Of a stretch of DNA of 64,000 bases, positions 22,881 to 33,899 are shown one piece after another. The notes under the pieces are model-generated. The model searched no databases and was not told the DNA's origin. It saw nothing but the letters and a program-made list of their open reading frames with translations. The stretch spans positions 511,001 through 575,000 of the forward strand of contig NC_133109.1 of assembly GCF_022965805.1 (NCBI RefSeq). The letters are read 5' to 3'. Position numbers and translations under genes: made by a program. This stretch comes from Primulina eburnea. Lineage: Eukaryota; Streptophyta; Magnoliopsida; Lamiales; Gesneriaceae. The stretch's first letter is position 1. Each line of letters starts with the position of its first letter.

Positions 22881-23560
22881 AAAAAGCATGAGGGAGATCA
22901 TTCCATATTTCTAATGAAAATTTATTATAAATAATTTTTATTATTTCCTATAATTTAAGATTTTTTAATTTATCATTTATTGTTAGAATTTTTACTTCTT
23001 CTTTTAAAGTATTTATTTGAAAAGTTTTTCTTTCAATCTTTTCTTGTAATTCATTTAAAATTCTGTAAACATGTTTAGTTATAAACTGAAAGGAACTAGG
23101 ATTACCTTGAAAAGTTCCTGTTATACATGCTTCATCAATATGATTTAAAGGATAAATTTGATAAATGAAAGGAAGACCAAGTATAAGTTGGCTAGAAATA
23201 TCTTTTGCTAATAAAAAACTGGTTTGAATACAGTTTTTATCTTTGCAAATAAATGCTTTTGGTAATTCATAATTTATTTCTAATGGTTCTCCTCCTGCAT
23301 GAGAAAGATAATTAGTAGTTTTATGAAAATATTTTGTAGGAATTAATCCTTCCTATTTAACATTTAAATCTGCACCACTATCAATCATAGCAATGAAATT
23401 CTTTTTATAAGAATTATCAATTAATAAAGTAATATTGGTATACCATTTTTGAGATAATCATACTTAAAACAGATAAATGTTTCTGATTGGAATCAGGAAA
23501 TGAAATATCTTGAATATTTTCAAAACTTTCAATATTATCAATATTACAAGCTAAATTATT
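22881..23560 (-). pseudogene. Pararetroviral protease region
   Basis: The aspartic protease site D-S-G-A-D is at 23368-23382 on the minus strand (FIAMIDSGADLNV), directly followed by a stop. The rest is a broken frame between the capsid zinc-knuckle region and the reverse transcriptase, consistent with the polyprotein order of the family. Confidence 0.7.
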
Positions 23561-25466
23561 TTTGTTATTTTCAATAACTCAAATACGATAATTTAAACTA
23601 TTTTTGTTATGTTGTAAAATTTTTAAATAGAACTAAATCTTGTATAGTAATTGGATTTTGTTTATTATATTTATTCTGTGAAAGATTTTTAACTTCTTTC
23701 ATAGAATATGCTTGTTCTTGTTTAACAAGAATGTTATTATTGCTTGTAGAAACAGTATTTTCCATTTGATCGATAATTGTGAATTTTAATATTGGATCCT
23801 TAATCATTTTAAAAAATTCTAAAATATTATTATTAATTAAAACATTTATATTTAAATCTTGAAATTGCGAAATAAGTTTATAAAAATCATCATTTTTATC
23901 ATTATTATCATTTATATGATTGATACAAAATTTCCTTGTATACAGTTATTACATTTTTCTAAATCTGAAATATCAGATTCATTATCCAGAATTTCTTCAG
24001 AATTATAGGATTTTGAAGAATTCTCAGTTTCACTATCAGAATTATTATTTGAATCCATTAATATTTTAAATATTGTTTCTTTTAGATTATCATCTATATC
24101 TGAATTATTAATTTTGTTTTTAGCCCAACATTGATTAGCATAATGTCCTGGATTTTTACATTTTCTACAAATTATTAATTTATTTTTAGCTTTATAATTT
24201 TCAACTTTCTGTAAATCACAGTTTTTTTTCTTTTCTTCTTTTTCTCTTTTTGTCTTTCAGACAAATGTCTTTTCTTTCTATATATTTTTTCTTCTTTTTC
24301 TATTATTTTCTTCTTACCTTTATTAGGTAAGTCCATATCAAATTGATCACAAATTTACATAATTGTTTTTTCTCAAGTAAATTTTGTCTTTTAATTTAAT
24401 TATTTAATTTTAATTTATTACATAGAGCTAAACCCTCTTGTATACAAGTGCTTATTAATTTTCTATAAGTATAATTTTCATATGGAATATAAATATCATC
24501 TTTTCTTAGAATTTTTTTAATTCTTTCAGCAAATAGAAAAGGTAAGCCATCTATAAACTTGGCTTTCCAAAGACTATTATTACAGTCTGGAATATCATAT
24601 ATTCGTGATAAAAATGTATCTTTATACCATCTAAAATCAGTAAGTGTTTTACATTTTAGATTACTTAATAGAATACGAATTTGTTCACCATTATCAATGA
24701 ATCTAAAAGTAAAATGTTCAATAATTGTCATTATTAATGAATAGACTGAATTTTCTAATTGAATTTGATTTTCAATTTTAATTGAATTAAGAATTTCTTC
24801 TTTATGAGTTTGATTCAAATAAATATCCCACCAACCGTTAAGTTGGTCAGTAAACCCTGCTATAATCATTTTACCAATATTTTTATCATTATTGCCTGAA
24901 GTTTTACAAGTAGTGCTATATATAAGCATTCTATGTGCAGTATTATAAATCTGTTTATCATTAAAACCATCAATATTCCACTCATAAATACTTTTCTCAT
25001 TATAACTATTAGAGAAAATGTATTCTTGTTCTTCTCAAACATCATCCATAGGAGTTGGTCTATCATAATAATATTTGGTTTGGGTAGGTCTATCTGTCCA
25101 TTTAATTTTATTGACTTCTTCTTCAAAATAATTATCAATGTTTTCAAACTCTTCATTAAGAGTATTTAAATTAAGATTTCTAAATTTTTCTTTTAATAAT
25201 CTTTCTATATCAGAAACAGAAGACTTAAATTTAAAATCCTTAATTTCTGGAGGGGATTGAATAGAAGAAGTTGCAATAGAAACAATATTAGTTTCTTCTT
25301 TAGATTGTATATGAACATCTGATTTAATTTTATTAATTGTCAAAATAATTTTATCAATACGATCTTTTAGAGAATTTATTTCTTCTCCTATTATCGTAAC
25401 ATATAAATTTGTATAATTCTGTTTTTCAATTATCTGATTAATATGTTTAACAGTTATTTGTAACAT
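23561..25466 (-). pseudogene. Pararetroviral capsid protein with zinc knuckle
   Basis: Open blocks 25466-25035 and 24929-24396 encode the capsid core. It is preceded by a charged, helical segment and contains MIIAGFTDQLNGWWDIYLNQ, the conserved caulimovirid capsid block. A CCHC zinc knuckle C-RKC-KNPGHYANQ-C lies at 24128-24169. Acidic serine-rich sequence follows (about 23990-24060). A frameshift near 25035 separates the two halves. It would form the virion shell and bind nucleic acid. Confidence 0.8.
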
Positions 25467-26884
25467 ATCATTGTCAAATAATTTTGAAAAAGTAGTAAAA
25501 TTTTAAATTTTTTATTTTTTTCTATAATAAAAGATTGTTGAGGAGGGTAAACAGATTTTTGAATTTGTCCCGAAGAATGTTTATAATTTCTTTCAAGTAT
25601 AGAAATATAATCTATAATAAATGTTTTGAAAAACCAAGGAACAAAATGTATTAATTTATTCTGGTTTTCATAATATTTGTAAAATTCTGAAACAATATAT
25701 TCAAATTCTTCTTCAGAGAAGCTTTTAAAATATCAATCTCTGAAAACTTCTCATTTGGGTAAATAAAATTCTACATTTATTTTGGCCCTAGCTATAGAAC
25801 CTTTAGTAAAATCAATTTTACTATCCATTAAATAATATGATTCATTTCTGAAACTGTATCAGTTTCTCTAACTTTTTGAAAGTTACTTTTATGAACAATA
25901 TTGTTCTGATTTATAATTAAATCATCTACTGTATCAGTGAATTCTAAATCTTATCTTACTTGATAAGTAGATGCTCTAGAAGTTTGTGGTATATCTACCA
26001 TATAATCTAGATGAGAAATAAAAGAATGATTAGATCTTGATCTAGCATAAACAAAAGAGGGTAATAATCTTATTTGTTCATTATTGAACTGTATTTGAAC
26101 AGATCTTTCATTATTTTGTATTACTTGTTGTAAATCCCTATTTATTATAGGATTTCTAGGAACATCTTGTTCAATTATCTAATTTTCTGGAAATTCTATT
26201 TCTTCCCATTTTATAGATCTTCGAGTTGTAATATTAGATCTATTAAAATTAGTTTCTATAAGAATAATTTCATTTAATTTCTTATCTATTCTTTTACACA
26301 TAGGATTCAATGTAAATAATGGTTTCTAATAAATACGATGACAAATACATATTACTTATGTTCCAGGAGTATAATTATAACCATGAGTTTTAACATTTAA
26401 TGTTAAAAAGTCTAATATATTTATATCAGACAGAGATAAAAGATAAATTAGGATAAACATTAAAGTATACTAGACCATGAGCCAGACTAGATTGAATTAT
26501 TCCCATAAGGGACTGTTTTCAATTTAAATTTCTACCATCTATTAAAGCTGCTATAAAGCTTTCTGGTAAGCCTTCTAAAGTTAAAGATCTAAATGCAATT
26601 TGTATTAATTCTATATGAATAAATCTATAATTTTTCATATATGGTAAAATATCTTTATTATTTAACAATCTAATAACCATTTCTTCATTATGAAGAGGTA
26701 CCGAAGATTCGGTAGTTTTAACTACTTGTTTGAAACCAATTTTTTCAAAGGTTCATAACTTATATATCATTTTAGATTCTATCTTAGGAATAGTCCATTT
26801 ATTCAAAAAATCTAAATTTTCAGGTAAATCATATTCTTCATTTAGACTGTTTTGAACAGTTTATTTCATATTGAAAATATTCAT
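25467..26884 (-). pseudogene. Pararetroviral movement protein region
   Basis: Frame pieces between the polyprotein start and the capsid include YRFIHIELIQIAFRSL, the GLPESFIAALIDGR block and GIIQSSLAHGLVYFNVYPN (about 26440-26650). These are characteristic of the 30K-type movement proteins that open plasmodesmata. In-frame stops are frequent, including one near the start. The downstream part up to the capsid is unassigned polyprotein sequence. Confidence 0.72.
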
Positions 26885-26925
26885 TTGAATAAATGTGCTA
26901 AATTATTAACCAAATTATTTCCATG

Positions 26926-26937
26926 GCTTTGATACCA
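26926..26937 (-). promoter_or_regulatory. Primer binding site of the pararetrovirus
   Basis: On the minus strand this reads TGGTATCAAAGC, one mismatch from the initiator-methionine tRNA complement TGGTATCAGAGC. It lies just upstream of the polyprotein start, as in Caulimoviridae where it defines nucleotide 1. Confidence 0.75.
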
Positions 26938-26940
26938 TCT

Positions 26941-27603
26941 GAGGTTTGGAATCAAAGTGAATCTCATACGTGCCATTGTTTTACCAAACTTTTACTTAGT
27001 GACTTTCACACACATGGAGGTTATTGGTTTCCAGCTTATATACCATCTTCAACTCAAACTGAGCTAAGAAAAGGAGAAATTTAAACTCCAGAATAATAAT
27101 GAATATAATGTTCTTATTTGGAATTTTTACAAAACATAAAGGATTTACTAAAGATATACCAAAGAAATTAAATAACAGAGGATTTTACCGAGGGGCCATA
27201 GAATCATAAATTCATAAAAATCACCCAAGAATGGCTAAGCAGGCTGAAGGGCTACAACATGTCCGAGGCTTGGAATCAAAGTGAATATGATACGTGGCAT
27301 TGTTTTACCAAACTTTTCCTTAGTGGCTTTCGCACACATGGAGGTTATTGGTTTCCCGCCTATATACCATCTTCAACTCAAACTGAGCTAAGAAAAGGAG
27401 AAATTTAAAATCCAGAATAATAATGAATATAAGGTTCTTATTTGGAATTTTTACAAAACATAAAGGATTTACGAAAGATATACCAAAGAAATTAAACAAC
27501 AGAGGATTTTACCGAGGGCCCATAGAATCATAAATTCATAAAAATCACCCATAAACGCCTTAAACACCATTTCTCGGCTAAGCAGGCTGAAGGGCTACAA
27601 CAT
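26941..27603 (-). repeat. Tandem duplication of the pararetroviral leader/promoter
   Basis: Two near-identical direct copies, 26941-27262 and 27265-27603, offset by 324 bp. Both start GAGG(T/C)TTGGAATCAAAG and end GGCTGAAGGGCTACAACATG. Each contains on the minus strand a TATATA box within GATGGTATATA (about 27037-27047 and 27358-27368). Copy 2 has about 17 additional bases near its end (around 27547-27573). Confidence 0.85.
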
Positions 27604-28299
27604 GAATTTATTTTTTCTGGATAAACTCGAACCTTGTGTTTACCATTTCCTGGTTCATCTTTTTACCTTATGTTCTAACCAAAGACTCTTATATTACATT
27701 AAATTCCAAAAATTTAAATAAATCTTTTATTATCTCAATTTAATTCCAAGTTACAAATAAATATAGATCATAGCATAGTAAGGTAATAATTTAACACGAA
27801 TTCTTTAGCTTGTCATTCAGACTAATCTATGAAATATAAAAATTTAAAAACAATGAATAAAAAACAGAAATTAAAAAAAATAAACTTACAAAGTTGTTAA
27901 AGCTTACAAAGTTGTTATCAGAACTTCAAGCTTTTATTGATAAACTTCAGAAGGGTTGTTTACAAGAGAGAATAGAGAGGAGCAAACTCGACTGTGTCCT
28001 CTAAAAACACAGAATGAACCTATACATAGATAGAAGAGCCGGACATAAAGCTCCGGATTCCATCTTAAAATAAAAACAGTACAATACTTTATTAAAGTAA
28101 AAAGTTTACAGTGATATGCCACCCACTTTTGTCACGATATGCCATGATGTGATATTCCACCAACTTTTATTCCACTTCTGACGACTTTAATCATCTTTAA
28201 TATGATCTTTTATAGAATTCTTAAAATTCTCAAAAATATCATTAATTTGAGAGAATTGAGGAATATCATCCTCTGGATCCTGTGCATCATGCATCTTCA
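27604..28299 (-). other. Pararetroviral intergenic region
   Basis: Non-coding sequence between ORF2 and the duplicated leader. On the minus strand it has an AATAAAA polyadenylation-like signal near 27930. A GTCGTCAG motif near 28180 resembles half of an as-1 type element. No reliable ORF is present. Confidence 0.45.
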
Positions 28300-29588
28300 T
28301 TAGATGGATAAATTGATTTTCACTAGAATTAGACACCATAGATTTATCTGATTTTGAATCAGAACATCCAATATTCTGAAAAGATCCTTCTTCATTTCTT
28401 CAATGTAAACCTCAATCATTTTATCTTTTGAATAAATCTCAGAATATTTTTGAGTGAGAATCTTAAATGGACTCATAGAAGCTTTCTCTTTCTCTTGTGG
28501 ATTATGAAATTCTTTCTGATATAACGAAATTTTCTCCTCCATTTGATGAATAGTGTCATAATCATAAGGTTTTCCAGTTTCTAGATCATCACTTAATAAT
28601 TTGTCCCAAAATTTAGTAGAACTAACTCGCTATATGCAAGGGATATCTTCATCATAGTACCCAAATTCTGGTTGCCATTTCCAGATCTATGGAATTCCAA
28701 ATTCCATAGAGAATAAACATAAAGTTTTCTCATCTATCCAATGTTCAGTAAATGATTTTTAATACTTGAAGAAACATTTAACCAAGTATTCATGGATTTC
28801 ATAAAAATTTCTGGCAAAATCTTTGCAGATGGACCAAATATCTTCCACCATATTAAAAACCAATTTGGAACGGGATAATAAAAAACATTTTCACAAATCG
28901 TTAGGAACCATGTATGTTTCCTCTTTTCATTTTCATAAAACAGAGTTTTATTAAAACTTTCAATATAATCCCAAAAATTGAATTTAGAACTCATTTTATG
29001 ATTTTCAGAATAAAATTCTTTTTCAACTAATGTAGATATATCCCATTCGTCATTAGATATTATCATTTTGATAATAAATTTCGAGAAGTTATAACTTACT
29101 TTCTGCTGAGTATTACTGAAAAAGTGAGTTATATCAGCATTTTTTTGTGGATAACAGAAGATTTTCATAAAATCCTCTTTGCTTATAAGAACCATATACA
29201 TATGATGTATTGGATAAGTATCTTTCCATGATAACCCATGGAGTTTTTTCCCATTGGATATCTTTTTCTTCTATAAGAAAAATTAATTCTCGATGTTTTG
29301 TCTCTGTATATAGAACAAAATCATTATCATCTTCTTTTATGATATTAGCATATGATGCTGAAGCTTGAGAATCTGTATTATTTCTCTGCTTTTGTTTCAA
29401 GAATTCTGAAATTCATTGTATAATTTATTTTGCTCAGTATTATTGGCCGATGAACTTGATAAATTCTGGGCTATTAGCCTCTGTTTACCATGCTGTGCAA
29501 TAATATTAGGGGGTTTTCCCCTACCACCTCGTCTTCTACAAGAGAACTCTCCTCTTCCTCGAGAGTTCATATATGTAAATATAAACAC
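28300..29588 (-). pseudogene. Pararetroviral ORF2-like gene
   Basis: Open blocks 29588-29397, 29400-29134, 29201-28734 and 28542-28300 follow each other with frameshifts or stops. The N terminus is glycine/arginine rich (MNSRGRGEFSCRRRGGRG), a nucleic-acid-binding type of sequence. The middle has an EKTPWVIMERYLSN segment and the later part a WW-rich block (NWFLIWWKIFGPSAK). The position after RNase H and before the intergenic region is that of the second ORF of two-ORF caulimovirids. Its function is not known to me. Confidence 0.6.
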
Positions 29589-29822
29589 GAAGATAAATAT
29601 TCTCGAGTAAAAAAATCAGGTAAGTGATTATCTTCACCTTTTTTATAAATGATTTCAAAATCAAAAGGAGCTAAATGAACATGCCATTTTGCAAACATTT
29701 GCTTAGAGACATCATGTTTAAAATCTTTATTAAACATAAATTTTGCAGATTTGCAATTAGTTTTTATAATAAACTTTTGATTATATAAATCATCTCGAAA
29801 TTTTAAAATACATAGTTGTTGG
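29589..29822 (-). repeat. Second copy of the pararetroviral RNase H C-terminus (terminal redundancy)
   Basis: About 235 bp nearly identical to 21523-21760, joined directly to ORF2 as expected on a circular genome. The copy stops abruptly at about 29822, which marks one border of the insertion. Confidence 0.85.
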
Positions 29823-31240
29823 TTTTTTCATATTTTTGAAAATAAAGGGTTTTGAGGTGATTTATACGCCGGGACTTAAATTTTATCGATGTCGGTTTTT
29901 CAATAAAAAATGCGAGATTTTTTGGCAACCCGGCTAATAAATTCACAAATTTATTTAAGCAAAAACCTTGGTAATATTTTATTAAATCCTAGTTAACACT
30001 GATGGGCCTATTTTAGTGGCTTAATAGGCCTAAAGCCTTGTTAGTGACTTAATTAGTATAAAATATACAAATCCCACCCCAAAACCATACCATTGTACAC
30101 GCCTCCCTCTCATTAAAATATTCAGAAACTCTCCACACCCTAGACACGGTACACACGAAATTTGGAAGGAGAAATCAAGCAAGGTTTGGAAGAAAAGCAT
30201 CCTAAGGTCTCATACGTCAAAGTTCCTCGCATCGTCTACGTTTAATCGTACGTTTAAAACGCAAAGGCACGCCATAATTCTTTCTTTTCTCGTCTTTCAC
30301 ACCATAGTAAATATTTAAAATCGTTTTGCATGAATAAACATGGAGAACTTGTTTATATTTCGTTTTTCATGCATGGGTGATGTTAACACATGATTTTTGA
30401 TTCACATAACTGGTATATTAATTGGTTAAAGGGGCTGCCATGATTAGGATATGATCAAGGAGGATTTACACAAGTTTTAGAGGCATAGAAATCACCACAA
30501 ACATTGCACAACCTGAATAGAAAACAAGATGAACCAACTTGCTGTCTTGGAATTGAGGGGTTCGTTTTTATGGGTTGGTGGCTGGGCATGGGTTTGGTTG
30601 GGACCAGGGTTTGGCTATGGTCGTGAGGGGCCTAGGGAAGAGTCCTAGCCATGCTAGGACTCGAGTTAAGAGGGCTGGGAGGAGTCCTAGACAACAAGGA
30701 CTCCACCCGAGAAGCAAGTGTGCAGGCGCTGGTTGTGCAGCTGGCGCAGGGTGAAGTAGCTCGGCTAGGGGGCTTTGGGGCTGGGCTAGGCTAGTTCCTT
30801 AGGGTCCTAAGAGGGTGCACAAGGGTCTAGGCAGAGGCTGGTGCGGCCTGGCTGGTTGCTAGTCGAGAAGGAACATGATGAAAGCATGGACATCAGGTTA
30901 CGCGAGGATGCTGCCACTGGTTCAGTGGGTTGCTGCTCACGTCCAGGGGCTTGGGTTGGTCTGGGTATGGTCTAGGCGTGGTCCAGGGTGGTCAGTGGTT
31001 AAGTGGCTTGATGAGTCCTACGCAACTAGGAAACCTAATACACTTAGGACACCAACACACGCGCAAATGCAGAATTTTGAGTTAAGTTCCAGCAGGGATT
31101 GTGCGACTTAGGGGATGTATTTCTCAATTATAAAGTTGGCTGTTTATTTTAAAATGATGTCCAAAATATTTTATGTAATTTTTGGTGGTTCGGCTGATGT
31201 TAGGGAGGTTTAAAAAAAAATTCTAGTAATTTTAAAGCAA
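29823..31240. other. Unidentified region, LTR-like 5' half and GC-rich 3' half
   Basis: It starts TGTTGGTTTTTT. The part at 30060-30330 looks like a transcribed LTR leader (…CTCTCCACACCCTAGACACGG…). The segment 30540-31080 is unusually G-rich and lacks a coherent protein. No matching second copy lies in the window, so the element type remains undecided. Confidence 0.35.
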
Positions 31241-31244
31241 TAAA

Positions 31245-31404
31245 AAAGACAGACGTTTCAACTTATTCGAGATTTGGTTGAAAAAGGTATTATTCGACTG
31301 GAATTTGTTAGGACTGAAAACCAGCTGGCTGATATATTCATGAAATCATTGGACTTTGAGAGTTTTTCCAATCTTCGAAAATCTCTCAGCATGTGCGTAC
31401 AATG
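31245..31404 (+). pseudogene. C-terminal end of a copia RNase H
   Basis: It reads RFQLIRDLVEKGIIRLEFV, then ENQLADIFMKSLDFESF and a stop at 31402. This is the usual end of a copia polyprotein; the family normally has ADIFTK. It is the 5' boundary of what remains of a second SIRE-like element (31245 to about 37020). Confidence 0.8.
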
Positions 31405-31417
31405 ATCACACAAACAT

Positions 31418-31450
31418 GTTGTCACTGGTGTTGCCAACACCAGTGACAAC
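31418..31450. repeat. Inverted repeat, 15-bp stem and 3-base loop
   Basis: GTTGTCACTGGTGTT, loop GCC, then the exact reverse complement. It lies 14 bp after the pol stop of the copia fragment. A hairpin here could act at the RNA level, for example in subgenomic processing; this is speculation. Confidence 0.85.
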
Positions 31451-32208
31451 ACCTTTCATGCATGACCATTTTTAAGATACTAGGCATACTGCATAATCAT
31501 AATTATCCTATTTTGATTGTGCAATATGTACTAATGTTGGTAATTCCTTCAGTGTGCACCCCGACTGAGTACAAACTTTCAATCAAGATGCGTAAGTGCT
31601 TTATTCTCAATCACAGCCATCAAAGAATTGAGGATTTATCAAGAATCTCTTGAACATGTCCAATACGAAAATAGTGAACTGAGGAACTTGGGATTTTTGG
31701 AAAAAAAACAGAAAAAAAGGAAAAAATAAAATTTATTAGATTAGCAGAAAATGGAAAAATTTACTTAGAGGAGTCCTTTGAAAACCGTTCTTTTATTGTG
31801 AGAGCTAACACTTCTAATTCAAAATAGAGATGGAAAAAACTACCTAGATGAGTTCCTTGAAGACCATTCTTCTATTGTTCCAACACAGCAAAATTTTTAT
31901 ATTGCCCGACATTTCGATATTTATCATTTCTGAGGCATATTTAGGACATGCATGTTGATCCTTGTTTTCGTGAATTCATCGTGAACATTGACATATCAAT
32001 ATCTAGCCTATAACAGCTGATGAAAACTTGATTACCTAAACTCTGAATTTGAGTGACTAATTGTGTCAGTGAGTTATAATCGATGTGGGTTTTACTGGGA
32101 TAATTTTCTGGAACTGTCGTTACTAGAGTTTGAATCAATATTACCGTTAGATGAGAATGCGGACAGCAAAACTGCAAATCTAGCCTGTAAATTATTACCG
32201 ATACTATG
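31451..32208. other. Post-pol spacer of the second SIRE-like element
   Basis: It includes two similar segments (about 31750-31800 and 31825-31880: AATGGAAAAA…CCTTGAA…CCGTTCTT-like) and a minus-strand open frame 32177-31941 of unknown meaning. By position it corresponds to the spacer that holds the antisense ORF in copies A and B, but I see no clear similarity between the proteins. Confidence 0.35.
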
Positions 32209-33843
32209 TGTTGGAACTTTTCAAGTTTGCAATTTTGATTTTGATGTTAACAAAACTTGTTATTGTGTTTCTAACTTATTTACTCAAGTGTGAAGTTATT
32301 AACACAAGAAGCAAACTGGAAATGAATTCTGCACAAACTGAATTTATGGCGAGTTTCAGTGTTTTGATGATATCTCTCAGCTGGATGATCCAAATGACAA
32401 TCCGCTAACTAGAATGAATAGAAAACTCAATTTGGAACAAGTTGTATCGCACGTCAGTGGGGCAAATCATGGTATAACTGATCGCTGAAGTACCGAACTG
32501 ATTGCACGAAAACAACAATCAGTTAGGTTTGAGCAGTTGCGGTATTTTGGTCATATCTATCAGCTCGGTTATCGAAATGAAACGGATTCTGTATGCGTTG
32601 GAAAGATAAGACAAAGATCTACAAATCATCTTCAGAAGTCAAAGTCTGAATCGAAGCTTACAATGCTGATAAATGGCGATGAAGCTACTGGTTTTGCACA
32701 AACTGAAATCAGCTAGGTTGATTTCAGCACACCAGCTGAAACTGAACCAACTGAACCAGCTGCTGACCAGCTGACCAACCAACTGAAATGAACCAGCTGC
32801 TGACCAACTGAACTAACTGAACCAGCTGCTGACCAGATAAACTGAACTAGCTGCTGACCAGCTGAACTGAACTGAACCAGCAGTTGACCAACTGAACTGA
32901 ACTGAAATAGCTGCTGACCAGTTGAACTGAACGACCAGTTGAGTTGACCAGAGTTGACCAGTCGAGAAAATGTCCAGCAAGACGAATTTGACCGTTGTAA
33001 TTCCATAAACAGTACAGAAACTTTCCAAACGGTCATATTCTTGTGTCTAACGTATATATCAGTGTTGGAGCCTATAAATACAACATCTTGAACATCAAAC
33101 AAGAGCTTTTGGAGAAGATTAAAAGCATGAACACTTAGCATGAATATATCAGCTAGTTGATAGCACAAGCCCTTGTGTGAGGATACATTTGAGATGCACA
33201 CTGTAAATGATAAATTCCTCACACACAATCACTCGCACATATACAAAAGAGTTTAACTTCAAAGTTTAGTTGAGTGAGTATTTCACAAAGAAAATAAACT
33301 TGTGTATGTAGTCTTTGCATATGCGACATTAAACAATATGCTGATTGTGAGGTGCTGCCTATAATCTTGAGTGCTAGGAGTTCAGTTTAGGCAGTGTGTA
33401 AGTCCTAGCTGAATGAGTTTGTACAAATTGTTGTATAAATCAAATTTTCCTAGTGAATCCTTCCCAAGGGGAAGAAGGGGTGACGTAGGAGTATTTAAAT
33501 CTCCGAACATCCATAAACAAATTCGTGTCTATTTGTTTATTGCATTTACTTATCATTTCCATAGTTTTAAAGATGCATTGTTGAAGCATTTTATGTGTTC
33601 TTCAAATACCAAAATATTGGATACCAAGTGTTTGATAAAATATTTCACCTAAAATATTTTTACTCATTCAACTTGCATATATTTTAAATAGTTTACAAAA
33701 TATTTAATCGGTTTCTACGAAGAATTATTTCGAGAATTTTCCGCTTGGTTTGAACATCAAACTCGATTCAATTCACCAGTGTTTAATATTTCAAGAACCG
33801 AGCTATTGTAGCTCAACGGTGATCCCCCTAACCGATCCCATCA
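32209..33843 (+). mobile_element. Solo LTR of a copia element (1635 bp)
   Basis: It begins TGTTGGAAC and ends GATCCCATCA, and is flanked by the perfect 5-bp duplication CTATG (32204-32208 and 33844-33848). It contains a TATA box CTATAAATAC (33072-33081) and the block TGACGTAGGAGT…CTCCGAACATCCATAAA (about 33480-33530) that is shared with the other copia LTRs here. A CAGCTG-rich minisatellite lies at about 32738-32960. A solo LTR forms by recombination between the two LTRs of a full element. Confidence 0.88.
32738..32960 (+). repeat. CAGCTGCTGACCAG minisatellite in the solo LTR
   Basis: Imperfect units of about 25-33 bp around AACTGAACCAGCTGCTGACCAG, seven or more copies with internal variants. 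It contains many CAGCTG palindromes. The LTR near 61390-61490 has a weaker version (CCAGTAGACCAGCAGACCAG). Confidence 0.8.
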
Positions 33844-33899
33844 CTATGCGAATTTTTTTTAACAGAAACATTGTATCAGTTTTTTTGTTATCGTTAGAG

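Larger units (their letters stand above)
21523..29822 (-). mobile_element. Endogenous pararetrovirus (Caulimoviridae), slightly over one genome length
   Basis: Read on the minus strand, the insertion begins with a second copy of the RNase H C-terminus (29822-29588). It continues with an ORF2-like gene (29588-28300), an intergenic/leader region with a tandem duplication (27603-26941), a tRNA primer site (26937-26926) and a polyprotein. The polyprotein order is movement protein, capsid, protease, reverse transcriptase and RNase H. The two RNase H ends are 8058 bp apart, which gives a circular genome of about 8.06 kb, in the size range of petuvirus- and florendovirus-like members. A two-ORF layout fits florendoviruses best, but this is inference. 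Many stops and frameshifts make it non-infectious as it stands. Confidence 0.85.

Noticed and set aside
30875..31111. 78-codon GC-rich plus-strand frame
   Set aside because: Arises from G-rich sequence lacking stops; no recognisable domain and no start context.
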